Shown here piece by piece: positions 38,735 to 45,299 of a stretch of 45,299 nucleotides of DNA. Under the pieces are notes generated by a model, which worked only from the letters and a program-made list of their open reading frames with translations, was not told where the DNA came from and made no database searches. The position numbers were made by a program, and so were the translations under genes. The stretch covers positions 1-45,299 of the forward strand of contig NZ_BDAZ01000081.1 in NCBI RefSeq assembly GCF_001612725.1, read 5' to 3'. Position 1 is the stretch's first letter. Every line of letters starts with the position of its first letter. Source of the DNA: Nocardia anaemiae NBRC 100462. Lineage in GTDB: Bacteria > Actinomycetota > Actinomycetes > Mycobacteriales > Mycobacteriaceae.

Positions 38735-39463
38735 ATGACGGACCCCGGGACCGACCGCCCAGGATATCGCCGGGTGCTCCTCAAATTGGGCGGGGAGATG
38801 TTCGGCGGCGGCAAGGTCGGGCTCGACCCCGATGTGGTGCAGACGGTCGCGGAGCAGATCGCCGAGGTCGTCTCCAGCGGTGTCCAGGTGGCCGTGGTGA
38901 TCGGCGGCGGCAATTTCTTCCGTGGCGCCGAACTCGAGGAGCGCGGTATGGAACGCGCCCGCTCGGACTATATGGGCATGCTCGGCACCGTGATGAACAG
39001 CCTTGCGCTGCAAGACTTTTTACAGCAGCAGGGCATCGACACCCGGGTGCAGACCGCGATCACCATGGGCCAGGTCGCCGAGCCGTATCTGCCACTGCGC
39101 GCCAAGCGGCATCTGGAGAAGGGCCGTGTTGTCATCTTCGGTGCGGGTATGGGCATGCCCTACTTCTCCACCGACACCACCGCCGCCCAGCGCGCGCTGG
39201 AGATCGGCGCCGATGTGGTGCTGATGGCCAAGGCCGTCGACGGCGTCTTCACCGCGGATCCCAGGGTCGACGAGAGCGCCACCATGTACACCGAGATCAC
39301 GCATAAAGAGGTGATCGAGCGTGACCTGAAGGTCGCCGACGCGACGGCCTTCAGCCTGTGTATGGACAACCAGATGCCCATCCTGGTGTTCAATTTGTTG
39401 ACGAAGGGCAATATCGCCCGTGCGGTCGCCGGTGAGAAGATCGGCACATTGGTTCGGTCCTGA
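38735..39463 (+). CDS. pyrH: UMP kinase
   Basis: Bacterial uridylate kinase of the amino-acid-kinase fold (242 residues), which turns UMP into UDP for RNA, DNA and wall precursors. Visible parts are the N-terminal VLLKLGGEMFGGG, the VVIGGGNFFRGAEL phosphate site, DYMGMLGTVMNSLALQD, and DTTAAQRALEIGADVVLMA. The C-terminal FNLLTKGNIARAV block follows. ATG 38735 has GAAGGAGA upstream. It has its own upstream region of about 200 bases after the tsf terminator, and frr follows 49 bases later. Confidence 0.98.
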   Translation: MTDPGTDRPGYRRVLLKLGGEMFGGGKVGLDPDVVQTVAEQIAEVVSSGVQVAVVIGGGNFFRGAELEERGMERARSDYMGMLGTVMNSLALQDFLQQQGIDTRVQTAITMGQVAEPYLPLRAKRHLEKGRVVIFGAGMGMPYFSTDTTAAQRALEIGADVVLMAKAVDGVFTADPRVDESATMYTEITHKEVIERDLKVADATAFSLCMDNQMPILVFNLLTKGNIARAVAGEKIGTLVRS

Positions 39464-39512
39464 CCCCGCGCCCGCGGATCATGACGATGACGACGCTGTG
39501 GAGGAAACGGTC

Positions 39513-40070
39513 GTGATTGAAGAAGCGCTCTTCGACGCCGAGGAGAAGATGGAGAAGGCCGTCTCGGTGGCGAAGGACGATCTCGGGTCCATCCGTACCG
39601 GTCGAGCGAATCCGGGTATGTTCCAGCGGATTGTCATCGACTACTACGGTTCGCCGACCCCGATTACGCAGGTGTCGAGCATTACCGTGCCCGAGCCGCG
39701 GATGGTGGTGATCAAGCCGTACGAGCAGTCGACGCTCGGCGCGATCGAAACCGCGATCCGCAATTCGGATCTCGGTGTCAACCCGACCAACAACGGTGAC
39801 ATCATTCGGATCTCGGTCCCGCAGCTCACCGAGGAGCGGCGCCGTGAACTGGCCAAGCAGGCCAAGGGCAAGGGCGAGGACGCCAAGGTCTCGATTCGAA
39901 ATGTCCGCCGCAAGGCCATGGACGAACTGTCGCGGATCCAGAAGGATGGCGAGGCGGGTGAGGACGAGGTCGGGCGCGCCGAGAAGGAGCTCGACAAGAC
40001 CACCGCGAAATATGTCGGCCAGGTCGATGAACTGGTCAAGCACAAGGAAGCTGAACTGCTCGAGGTCTGA
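39513..40070 (+). CDS. frr: Ribosome recycling factor
   Basis: Factor that, with EF-G, splits the post-termination ribosome. The 185 residues match the usual length. Typical blocks are MEKAVSVAKDDLGSIRTGRA near the start, then YYGSPTPITQVSSITVPEPR, and VSIRNVRRKAMDEL in the second half. GTG 39513 (reads MIEEALFDAEEK) has GTGGAGGAAA upstream. It lies between pyrH and cdsA, the standard bacterial order. Confidence 0.97.
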   Translation: MIEEALFDAEEKMEKAVSVAKDDLGSIRTGRANPGMFQRIVIDYYGSPTPITQVSSITVPEPRMVVIKPYEQSTLGAIETAIRNSDLGVNPTNNGDIIRISVPQLTEERRRELAKQAKGKGEDAKVSIRNVRRKAMDELSRIQKDGEAGEDEVGRAEKELDKTTAKYVGQVDELVKHKEAELLEV

Positions 40071-40126
40071 GGTCCGAGGCCGGATCTTTCGGGCCCGCCC
40101 GGGCGGGGGACGAACGGAACGACGAG

Positions 40127-41647
40127 TTGAGCGACGGGACAATCGTGGCCGAGAACGCCGCCGCGACCGGTGCGGCCGAGGAGCCGACACCGGCCAACGG
40201 CACAGTTGATGCGACGGACGGGCGCGCGGTCAATGCCGCGATTCCCGAAGTCGCACCTCCTGAACCCGTGCGCACCGAGTCCGCGACGCCCGATGCGCGT
40301 CGGGGATCTTCGACGCCGGTGGCGGCGACCGGGCGGCCCGCGACTCCGGCGGATGTGACCGCCGTACCCTCAGGACAGACGACACCCGAACCCCCGAGCG
40401 GTGGACCTGCGGCAGCCGGAGTCGCGACACCCGGCCCTGCGACAGTTGGAGACGCGACACCAGGTCCTGCGACTGGTGGATTTGTGACACCCAGCCCTGC
40501 GACTGGTGGATATGTGACACCCGGTCCCGCGAGCGGTGGACCCGCGACATCCGGACCCGCCACCGACGGCTCCGCGACCGACGGCCCGGCGAGCGGTAGC
40601 CCCGCGACCGACGGCCCGGCGAGCGGTGGCCCCGCGACCGACGGACCCGCGACTTCAGAACCCGCAACTAGTGATCCCGCGACCCGAGGGCTCGCGAGCG
40701 GTGCGCCCTCGACCTGGGGACCGGCGACGCCGGGCTCCGAAAGCGACCGATCGGCGACCCAGGAATCTTCGACCGCCCCGATGAATCCCGCCGTCCCGCA
40801 AGCGAACTCGGAGGAACCGGCGACTCCCGCCTCCCGCGCTGGCCGCAATCTGCCCGCCGCCTTGGCGGTCGGCTTCGGCCTCGGTCTCTCGCTCATCGCG
40901 ATCCTGCTGTTCGTGCCGAAGGTATTCATCGGCGTCGCGGCCGCCGGAGTCGGTGTCGCCACCTGGGAGGTCGCCAAGCGGCTGCGGGAGGCGGATGTCC
41001 TTGTCCCGAGGATCCCGCTCATCGTCGGTGGTCAGGCGGTGTTCTGGCTCGGCTGGCCGTGGGGGGCCAGCGGCGTGGCGGGTGCTTTCGCCGCGACCAC
41101 GCTGATCTGTATGGTGTGGCGGCTTTTCGATCACGGCTTGCAGACCGCGCCGCGAAACTTCTTGCGCGACACCGCGATCACCATCTTCACCCTGGCCTGG
41201 ATCCCGCTGCTCGCTTCGTTCGCGACGCTGCTGCTGCTCGAGCCCGACGGCAATCTGCGGGTGCTGACCTTCATGATCCTGGTGGTCTGCTCCGATGTCG
41301 GCGGTTACGTCGCGGGTGTGCTGTTCGGGCGGCATCCGATGGTGCCCGCGATCAGCCCGAAGAAGTCCTGGGAGGGCTTCTGCGGTTCGCTGGTGTTCAG
41401 CGTGATCGGCGGTCTGCTGACGGTCACCCTGCTGTTGGACGCCAATTCGATGATCGGCGTGGTGCTCGGCGTCGGCCTGGTGCTCGTCGCGACCGTGGGC
41501 GATCTGATCGAATCCCAGGTCAAGCGGGAATTGGGCATCAAGGATATGGGCACGCTGCTGCCCGGCCACGGCGGCATCATGGACCGTCTCGACTCGATGC
41601 TGCCGTCGGCTTTCGTGTCCTGGTTGGTGCTGTCCACCTTGATCTGA
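40127..41647 (+). CDS. cdsA: Phosphatidate cytidylyltransferase with long disordered N-terminus
   Basis: Membrane enzyme that makes CDP-diacylglycerol from phosphatidate and CTP, the branch point for phosphatidylinositol, phosphatidylglycerol and cardiolipin. The catalytic part begins near residue 240, with about eight membrane segments and the family signature DMGTLLPGHGGIMDRLDS near the end. The first 235 residues are low-complexity Pro/Ala/Thr/Gly repeats (GPATDG, GPASGG types), far longer than in most homologues. The start is TTG 40127 or GTG 40145. It follows frr by 56 bases. Confidence 0.94.
   Translation: MSDGTIVAENAAATGAAEEPTPANGTVDATDGRAVNAAIPEVAPPEPVRTESATPDARRGSSTPVAATGRPATPADVTAVPSGQTTPEPPSGGPAAAGVATPGPATVGDATPGPATGGFVTPSPATGGYVTPGPASGGPATSGPATDGSATDGPASGSPATDGPASGGPATDGPATSEPATSDPATRGLASGAPSTWGPATPGSESDRSATQESSTAPMNPAVPQANSEEPATPASRAGRNLPAALAVGFGLGLSLIAILLFVPKVFIGVAAAGVGVATWEVAKRLREADVLVPRIPLIVGGQAVFWLGWPWGASGVAGAFAATTLICMVWRLFDHGLQTAPRNFLRDTAITIFTLAWIPLLASFATLLLLEPDGNLRVLTFMILVVCSDVGGYVAGVLFGRHPMVPAISPKKSWEGFCGSLVFSVIGGLLTVTLLLDANSMIGVVLGVGLVLVATVGDLIESQVKRELGIKDMGTLLPGHGGIMDRLDSMLPSAFVSWLVLSTLI
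40425..40720 (+). repeat. Pro-Ala-Thr-Gly coding repeats in cdsA
   Basis: Short in-frame repeats encode units such as CCTGCGACTGGTGGA (PATGG) and CCCGCGACCGACGGC (PATDG), often paired as 36-base units (GCGAGCGGTNGCCCCGCGACCG recurs with small changes). The unit boundaries keep frame, so changes in copy number would lengthen or shorten the tail only. Confidence 0.75.
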
Positions 41648-41700
41648 GGTCATCTCAGCGCCCGTGCGGAATCTGCGGATCGCCGCGAAAAATAATGCAC

Positions 41701-42090
41701 CTATCGCTTCGCGGCTCGCCGCAGCTGAATGATGCGCACCCCGCCGACCAGCGCCATCACCAGCGCGCCCGCGATCACCGACAGCAGCACCAGGATTCCG
41801 ACCGGCAGGGAGAAGTCCCAGAAGAACAGATCGACCCGCTGCTGTTCGAGATTCTGCAGGATGAAGATCAGGACCACCATCCCGATCAGCGCGGCGGCCA
41901 CCAAGGCGACCCAGGTGTCGCCGGTGCGTGACTTCGCGACTGACTTGCGGCCGTTCGGCTCGACGATTTGGCGCTCGGTCGGCTGCACGGTCTGGCGCTC
42001 GATCGGCTCCTGCGTCTCGCGGCCGGTCGACGCCGGAGGTGTGACCTCCCCGGTGCGCTCCGGCTCGGGCGACTCGGCATGGCTGGTCAT
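41701..42090 (-). CDS. LapA-family (DUF1049) membrane protein
   Basis: Membrane protein of 129 residues. The C-terminal half is a LapA/DUF1049 domain with two transmembrane helices, ALVAAALIGMVVLIFILQN and VGILVLLSVIAGALVMALVG, joined by a loop containing FFWDFSLP. In Escherichia coli LapA relatives help control LPS assembly, but the role in actinobacteria is unknown. The N-terminal half is hydrophilic and carries a small repeat (RQTVQPTERQIVEPNGR). It is convergent with cdsA and divergent from rlmN. Confidence 0.85.
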   Translation of the reverse strand: MTSHAESPEPERTGEVTPPASTGRETQEPIERQTVQPTERQIVEPNGRKSVAKSRTGDTWVALVAAALIGMVVLIFILQNLEQQRVDLFFWDFSLPVGILVLLSVIAGALVMALVGGVRIIQLRRAAKR

Positions 42091-42269
42091 ACTCCGATCA
42101 TTGCCGATCGCTATCGTCGATGCAGGCGTTTGGGTACGGTGACCGGCATGTCGTGATCTGGCCGCAGGGCGGCCGTTCGTTCGATCGAGCGTGACCTTCG
42201 TCGCGTCGGAGGTTGTGATGGTTACCTTCGGTCAGAGCCACTAGCGGGAGATGGGACACTGGAGACACT

Positions 42270-43379
42270 ATGACCGTCTCCCTGCCCCTCGTCTTCGATG
42301 CTCCGCGCCGTGGCATGCCGCCGCGGCACCTCGCCGACCTCGATGCCGACGGGCGCAAGGCCGCGGTCGAGGAACTCGGTTTGCCCAAGTTCCGTGCCGA
42401 TCAAATCGCGCGCCAGTACTACGGCAGGTTGCAGGCCGATCCGGACCAGATGACCGACCTGCCCGCCGCGGTGCGCGAAAAGATCGGCGCGGCACTGTTC
42501 CCGCCGTTGATGTCGGTGGTCAAGCATGTCGCCTGTGACGGCGGCGAGACGCGAAAGACCCTGTGGCGCGCGGGCGATGGCACCTTGCTCGAGAGCGTGC
42601 TGATGCGCTATCCGGACCGCGCCACCCTGTGCATCTCCAGCCAGGCGGGCTGCGGGATGGCGTGCCCGTTCTGTGCCACCGGCCAGGGCGGCCTCAATCG
42701 CAATCTCTCCACCGCCGAGATCGTCGACCAGGTTCGTGCCGCGGCCGCCGCCATGCGTGATGGCGAGGTCTCCGGCGGTCCTGGCCGCCTGTCCAACATT
42801 GTCTTCATGGGCATGGGTGAGCCGCTGGCCAACTACAAGCGGGTGGTCGCCGCGGTTCGTCGCATCACCTCACCCGCGCCCGACGGCTTCGGTATTTCTC
42901 AGCGCAACGTGGTCGTTTCCACGGTCGGCTTGGCTCCGGCCATTCGTAAGCTCGCCGACGAGGACCTCTCGGTCACCCTCGCGGTATCGCTGCACACCCC
43001 CGATGACGAACTGCGCGACACTCTGGTGCCGGTGAACAACCGCTGGCCGGTCGCCGAGGTCCTCGATGCCGCCCGCTACTACGCCGACAAGAGCGGCCGT
43101 CGAGTGTCCATCGAGTACGCGCTGATCCGCGATATCAACGACCAGCCGTGGCGTGCCGATATGCTCGGCGCCAAGCTGCACAAGGCGCTCGGCTCCCGCG
43201 TGCACGTCAATGTCATCCCGCTGAACCCGACGCCGGGCAGCAAGTGGGATGCCAGCCCGAAACCCGTTGAGCAGGAATTTGTTCGGCGCGTCAACGCGCA
43301 GGGTGTTCCGTGCACGGTGCGTGATACCCGTGGTCAGGAGATCGCAGCCGCCTGCGGGCAGTTGGCCGCAGAAGGCTAG
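42270..43379 (+). CDS. rlmN: 23S rRNA/tRNA adenine-C2 methyltransferase RlmN
   Basis: Radical-SAM enzyme that methylates A2503 of 23S rRNA and A37 of some tRNAs. The iron-sulfur motif is CGMACPFCATGQGG (three cysteines). An earlier block, LWRAGDGTLLESVLMRYPDR, and IVFMGMGEPLANYKRV are typical. The two methyl-transfer cysteines are expected in the 4Fe4S motif and near the C-terminus, where CTVRDTRG fits. ATG 42270 has a weak ribosome site. The stop codon lies inside the 5' arm of the terminator. Confidence 0.97.
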   Translation: MTVSLPLVFDAPRRGMPPRHLADLDADGRKAAVEELGLPKFRADQIARQYYGRLQADPDQMTDLPAAVREKIGAALFPPLMSVVKHVACDGGETRKTLWRAGDGTLLESVLMRYPDRATLCISSQAGCGMACPFCATGQGGLNRNLSTAEIVDQVRAAAAAMRDGEVSGGPGRLSNIVFMGMGEPLANYKRVVAAVRRITSPAPDGFGISQRNVVVSTVGLAPAIRKLADEDLSVTLAVSLHTPDDELRDTLVPVNNRWPVAEVLDAARYYADKSGRRVSIEYALIRDINDQPWRADMLGAKLHKALGSRVHVNVIPLNPTPGSKWDASPKPVEQEFVRRVNAQGVPCTVRDTRGQEIAAACGQLAAEG

Positions 43380-43417
43380 GCTGTTCCTCGCGGTCTCGAG
43401 CGGAACAGCCTAGCCTT
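43372..43417. terminator. Bidirectional terminator of rlmN and hipA
   Basis: AAGGCTAGGCTGTTCC (43372-43387) pairs perfectly over 16 bases with GGAACAGCCTAGCCTT (43402-43417), loop 14. The rlmN stop TAG is inside the first arm. It separates convergent rlmN and hipA. Confidence 0.88.
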
Positions 43418-43452
43418 GGAACCGGATCTTATTGGGGCGCAAGGCAATAGGA

Positions 43453-44709
43453 TCACGCCTGTGATTGTCGGAGTTCTTTGCGTCGTTCCGTGATGAGAGT
43501 TGCCAGGTGGCGGGTGGTTTTGTCGTCGAAGCCGATTTCTGCGACCCGGTTGGTCCACGATTCCGATGCGTCGACGATCCGTGCCAGGCTGCGGTTGATG
43601 GCCCGCGTGGTGACACCGAGGCGGGTGGCCGCTTCCGCCCACCAGCGGTACGCGAGTTTTGCGTCGCGTCCGTATAGCGAAATGGCCATGGGGTCCTGCC
43701 AGCCCAGGTAAGGCTGGGTGCAGAGCAGGTCGTAGGCGGGGGTGACTTCCCAGATGCCGTCGGAATTCTGGCGGATCGACAGGTTCTTGCCGTGCAGGTC
43801 GCCGTTGCCGATGAGGTAGCTGAATGCCGCGATTTCGAGCATTTGCAGGGTGGCGAGGCGAGATGAGCCACGGCCCATGGTGACGGCGTCGGCAAGGGCT
43901 TCGATGGCTTCCTGCAAGGTGATCCGATACTTGGCGGCGGGGTATCGGCCCAGGATCTGGCAGGCATCCTCTTGGGCGAGGCGGCGAATCTCGCCATGCT
44001 CGAGTGTGCGGTCGAACCGGTTGATGAACAGTGCTGTATGACCGTTTGCGTCGGTGGCGAGCTGATGGTCAGGAACTCGGATCCCGCACGCGTCGGCCAT
44101 GTCGAGAAAGAAGTTCTCGTTCTCGACCATGAGCGGGTATTCCGGCGGATTGAGTTTGAGAATGGCCGGGCCGCCCGTGGTGGAAATCGGAGTCGAAATC
44201 ATTTGTGCGGAGACCTTGATCTGGACTCCGGGTAGCGCGGTGCGGTCGAGGGCGCTGCCGTCGGCGGAGGTGGCGCGAGTGAACAGTGTCGTGAAATCCG
44301 CGGTGGTGGCGTCGGTCTGGTCGAACAATGGTGGTGGGTCGGTGTGTGCTGTTCCGGCGGGCAGCACTTGGACGTCGCCAATGGTGTCGGCGCCGACTGC
44401 CAGCAGAATGCTGAAGTGGTCGTCCTCGCTGGTTCGGGCAGCCGTCGTGATTGCCGTCAGGCGCAGTCCTTCGGGCAGCAACCCGGCGAAGAACGCCGGG
44501 ACCGAGCCTCCGGTCGCCCGAGCCATCCGTGCCGGTTTCGGCAAGCTGAACGCAAGCGGTGGTGTAGTCGGGTCGTCGAGGTAGGGCTCGGCATAGGTGA
44601 ACACGACATCATCGCGTTCGCGGCGCAATTGTCCGGCCAGCCGACCAGCCTTGTAGACATCGGCTTCGGTGACAGTGCGAAGTTCGGTGAGGTCGCGGGG
44701 TTCGGTCAC
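43453..44709 (-). CDS. hipA: HipA-type serine/threonine kinase toxin
   Basis: HipA-family kinase of 418 residues. In Escherichia coli HipA phosphorylates glutamyl-tRNA synthetase and causes dormancy; the target here is unknown. The family marks are present: the conserved LPGVQIKVSA block, FFLDMADACGIRVPDHQL, INRFDRT, the catalytic loop IGNGDLHGKN and the metal-binding TPAYDLLCTQ. GTG 44709 overlaps the stop of the upstream regulator gene as GTGA, and an upstream extension in the same frame is not supported. Whether it acts as a toxin or a regulator kinase cannot be told from sequence. Confidence 0.9.
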   Translation of the reverse strand: MTEPRDLTELRTVTEADVYKAGRLAGQLRRERDDVVFTYAEPYLDDPTTPPLAFSLPKPARMARATGGSVPAFFAGLLPEGLRLTAITTAARTSEDDHFSILLAVGADTIGDVQVLPAGTAHTDPPPLFDQTDATTADFTTLFTRATSADGSALDRTALPGVQIKVSAQMISTPISTTGGPAILKLNPPEYPLMVENENFFLDMADACGIRVPDHQLATDANGHTALFINRFDRTLEHGEIRRLAQEDACQILGRYPAAKYRITLQEAIEALADAVTMGRGSSRLATLQMLEIAAFSYLIGNGDLHGKNLSIRQNSDGIWEVTPAYDLLCTQPYLGWQDPMAISLYGRDAKLAYRWWAEAATRLGVTTRAINRSLARIVDASESWTNRVAEIGFDDKTTRHLATLITERRKELRQSQA

Positions 44710-45011
44710 TGGTGATCGGCCTTCGCGGTGCGCAGCTCGACGACGCTGCCGGTTAAGGCGCGAGCATCCGTGTGCGGCATGCTGACCAGCGTCAGTCCGA
44801 GGGCGTCCAGGATCCGCAGGGTGATCGCGAGGGTTGGTGATGTTTGCCCGGTCTCCAGGGTGCGCACCGAGGAAATCCCGACATCGGCTAGGTCGGCAAG
44901 ATCGAGTTGAGTCAGACCGAGGGTGCGCCGCCGCTCTGCGATGAAGGCTGCGAAGGATGCGAGCGGACCAGTCTCGTCCCGAGATCGCCGACGGGGTTTC
45001 CGCCGTGTCAC
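44706..45011 (-). CDS. hipB: HipB-like XRE-family regulator (antitoxin)
   Basis: DNA-binding partner of 101 residues. A helix-turn-helix of the XRE type covers about residues 24-75 (RRRTLGLTQLDLADLADVG and VRTLETGQTSPTLAITLRIL). The GTG start at 45011 has AGGAGGG 5-6 bases upstream. It overlaps hipA by 4 bases, so antitoxin is made before toxin. Operator-like repeats directly upstream, one of them covering the ribosome site, suggest autoregulation as in Escherichia coli hipBA. Confidence 0.88.
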   Translation of the reverse strand: MTRRKPRRRSRDETGPLASFAAFIAERRRTLGLTQLDLADLADVGISSVRTLETGQTSPTLAITLRILDALGLTLVSMPHTDARALTGSVVELRTAKADHQ

Positions 45012-45020
45012 CAGGCCCTC

Positions 45021-45172
45021 CTATCGTTGCCATCGCAGCGTTAACGACCACACTTGCGAGGTCGATCGAGCTAGCCACCGACGGCGGGTCATTAACAACG
45101 CTATAGCAACGATAGCACCGGTCTTATCCAGGTATATACAGTGAAGTGCATCTAATCGTTGCGATCGCAACG
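45021..45172. promoter_or_regulatory. Operator array upstream of hipBA
   Basis: Three related elements share TCGTTGC/GCAACG half-sites. One is a perfect 16-base palindrome, CGTTGCGATCGCAACG (45157-45172). CTATCGTTGC begins a 26-base element at 45021, and its complement, matching at about 20 of 26 bases, is at 45090-45115. A TATATA hexamer (45133-45138) lies between the outer palindrome and the middle site. These are probable HipB sites around the promoter. Confidence 0.7.
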
Positions 45173-45186
45173 GTAAGGTGCGAAGG

Positions 45187-45299
45187 TTAGCGGCTTTCGG
45201 CGTTCCAGCCCGAGCAGAGCAGGTCGAGGGATTCGATGCGGTCCGTCGCGGTGGCGAAGACGTGCTGTTGGCGATCCGGGCGCCCTCGGTGCAATCCTT
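45187..45299 (-). CDS. C-terminal end of a gene cut by the window edge
   Basis: A minus-strand frame with G/C-rich third positions runs in from the right edge and stops at TAA (45187-45189). The 37 visible residues include QQHVFATATDRIESLDLLC and end SGWNAESR. Codon use is typical of real genes here. Too little is visible to name a family. Confidence 0.6.
   Translation of the reverse strand, partial: GLHRGRPDRQQHVFATATDRIESLDLLCSGWNAESR

Noticed and set aside
44710..45078. Longer hipA form reading through the hipB gene
   Set aside because: It would overlap hipB almost entirely and adds Arg/Pro-rich sequence absent from HipA proteins. The GTGA overlap at 44706-44709 is the expected start.
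1..45299. tRNA, rRNA, CRISPR, insertion sequences or phage genes
   Set aside because: I looked for tRNA-like TTC loops with matching stems, regular 28-37-base direct repeats with unique spacers, transposase motifs and phage structural genes, and saw none. The only recombinase is housekeeping XerC.

Overview
The window is high-GC actinobacterial chromosome, most likely Nocardia or a close relative in the Mycobacteriales. I infer this from codon use, from frequent GTG starts, from TTG-type DnaA boxes, and from gene order. The order amtB-glnK-glnD-ffh-amidohydrolase ... rpsP-KH-rimM-trmD ... rplS-lepB-rnhB-DUF2469-yraN-yifB-dprA-xerC ... M23 peptidase, rpsB-tsf, pyrH-frr-cdsA-rlmN matches, as I recall it, the Rv2920c to Rv2880c block of Mycobacterium tuberculosis. 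Different genes fill the gaps here.

Layout. 1-4513: ammonium uptake and PII signalling (amtB, glnK, glnD) behind a GlnR-like box. 4620-6572: a small unknown protein and the SRP GTPase Ffh. 6616-7060: a degenerate 130-bp tandem repeat. 7098-10092: amidohydrolase, LLM-type flavin/F420 oxidoreductase and a dihydrofolate-reductase-like protein. 10433-12335: the tightly overlapping ribosome set rpsP, khpA, rimM, trmD. 12398-17096: a small unknown protein, then a GAF-LuxR regulator divergent from two acyl-CoA ligases. 17177-22026: Tex, a membrane protein, an ECF41-type sigma factor with a matching promoter in front of itself, and a divergent DoxX-like membrane protein. 22282-29594: rplS, lepB, rnhB, DUF2469, yraN, yifB (comM), dprA, xerC. 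29915-33995: an accessory block with an acetoacetate-decarboxylase-like protein, two DUF202 membrane proteins, an alkyl sulfatase and a YqeY protein. Two of these genes are preceded by short ORFs that overlap their start codon. 34000-34700: an apparently gene-free stretch with two tandem-repeat arrays. 34748-36277: DUF1990, an M23 peptidase and a secreted protein on the minus strand. 36644-43379: rpsB, tsf, pyrH, frr, cdsA, LapA-like (minus), rlmN. 43453-45172: a hipBA-type module with an array of operator-like repeats. 45187-45299: the C-terminus of a further minus-strand gene cut by the window edge.

Most of the window is core growth machinery: nitrogen sensing, protein targeting and secretion, ribosome assembly and recycling, RNA modification, phospholipid synthesis and DNA uptake or recombination. 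The less ordinary material lies in the gaps: repeat arrays, short leader ORFs, the self-directed ECF41 promoter, the hipBA operator array, DnaA-box-like sites outside oriC, and low-complexity insertions in several housekeeping proteins. I found no tRNA, rRNA, CRISPR array, insertion sequence or prophage. I do not see a clear-cut new defence system. The strongest candidates for undescribed biology are the leader ORFs at 29915-30945 and the repeat arrays.
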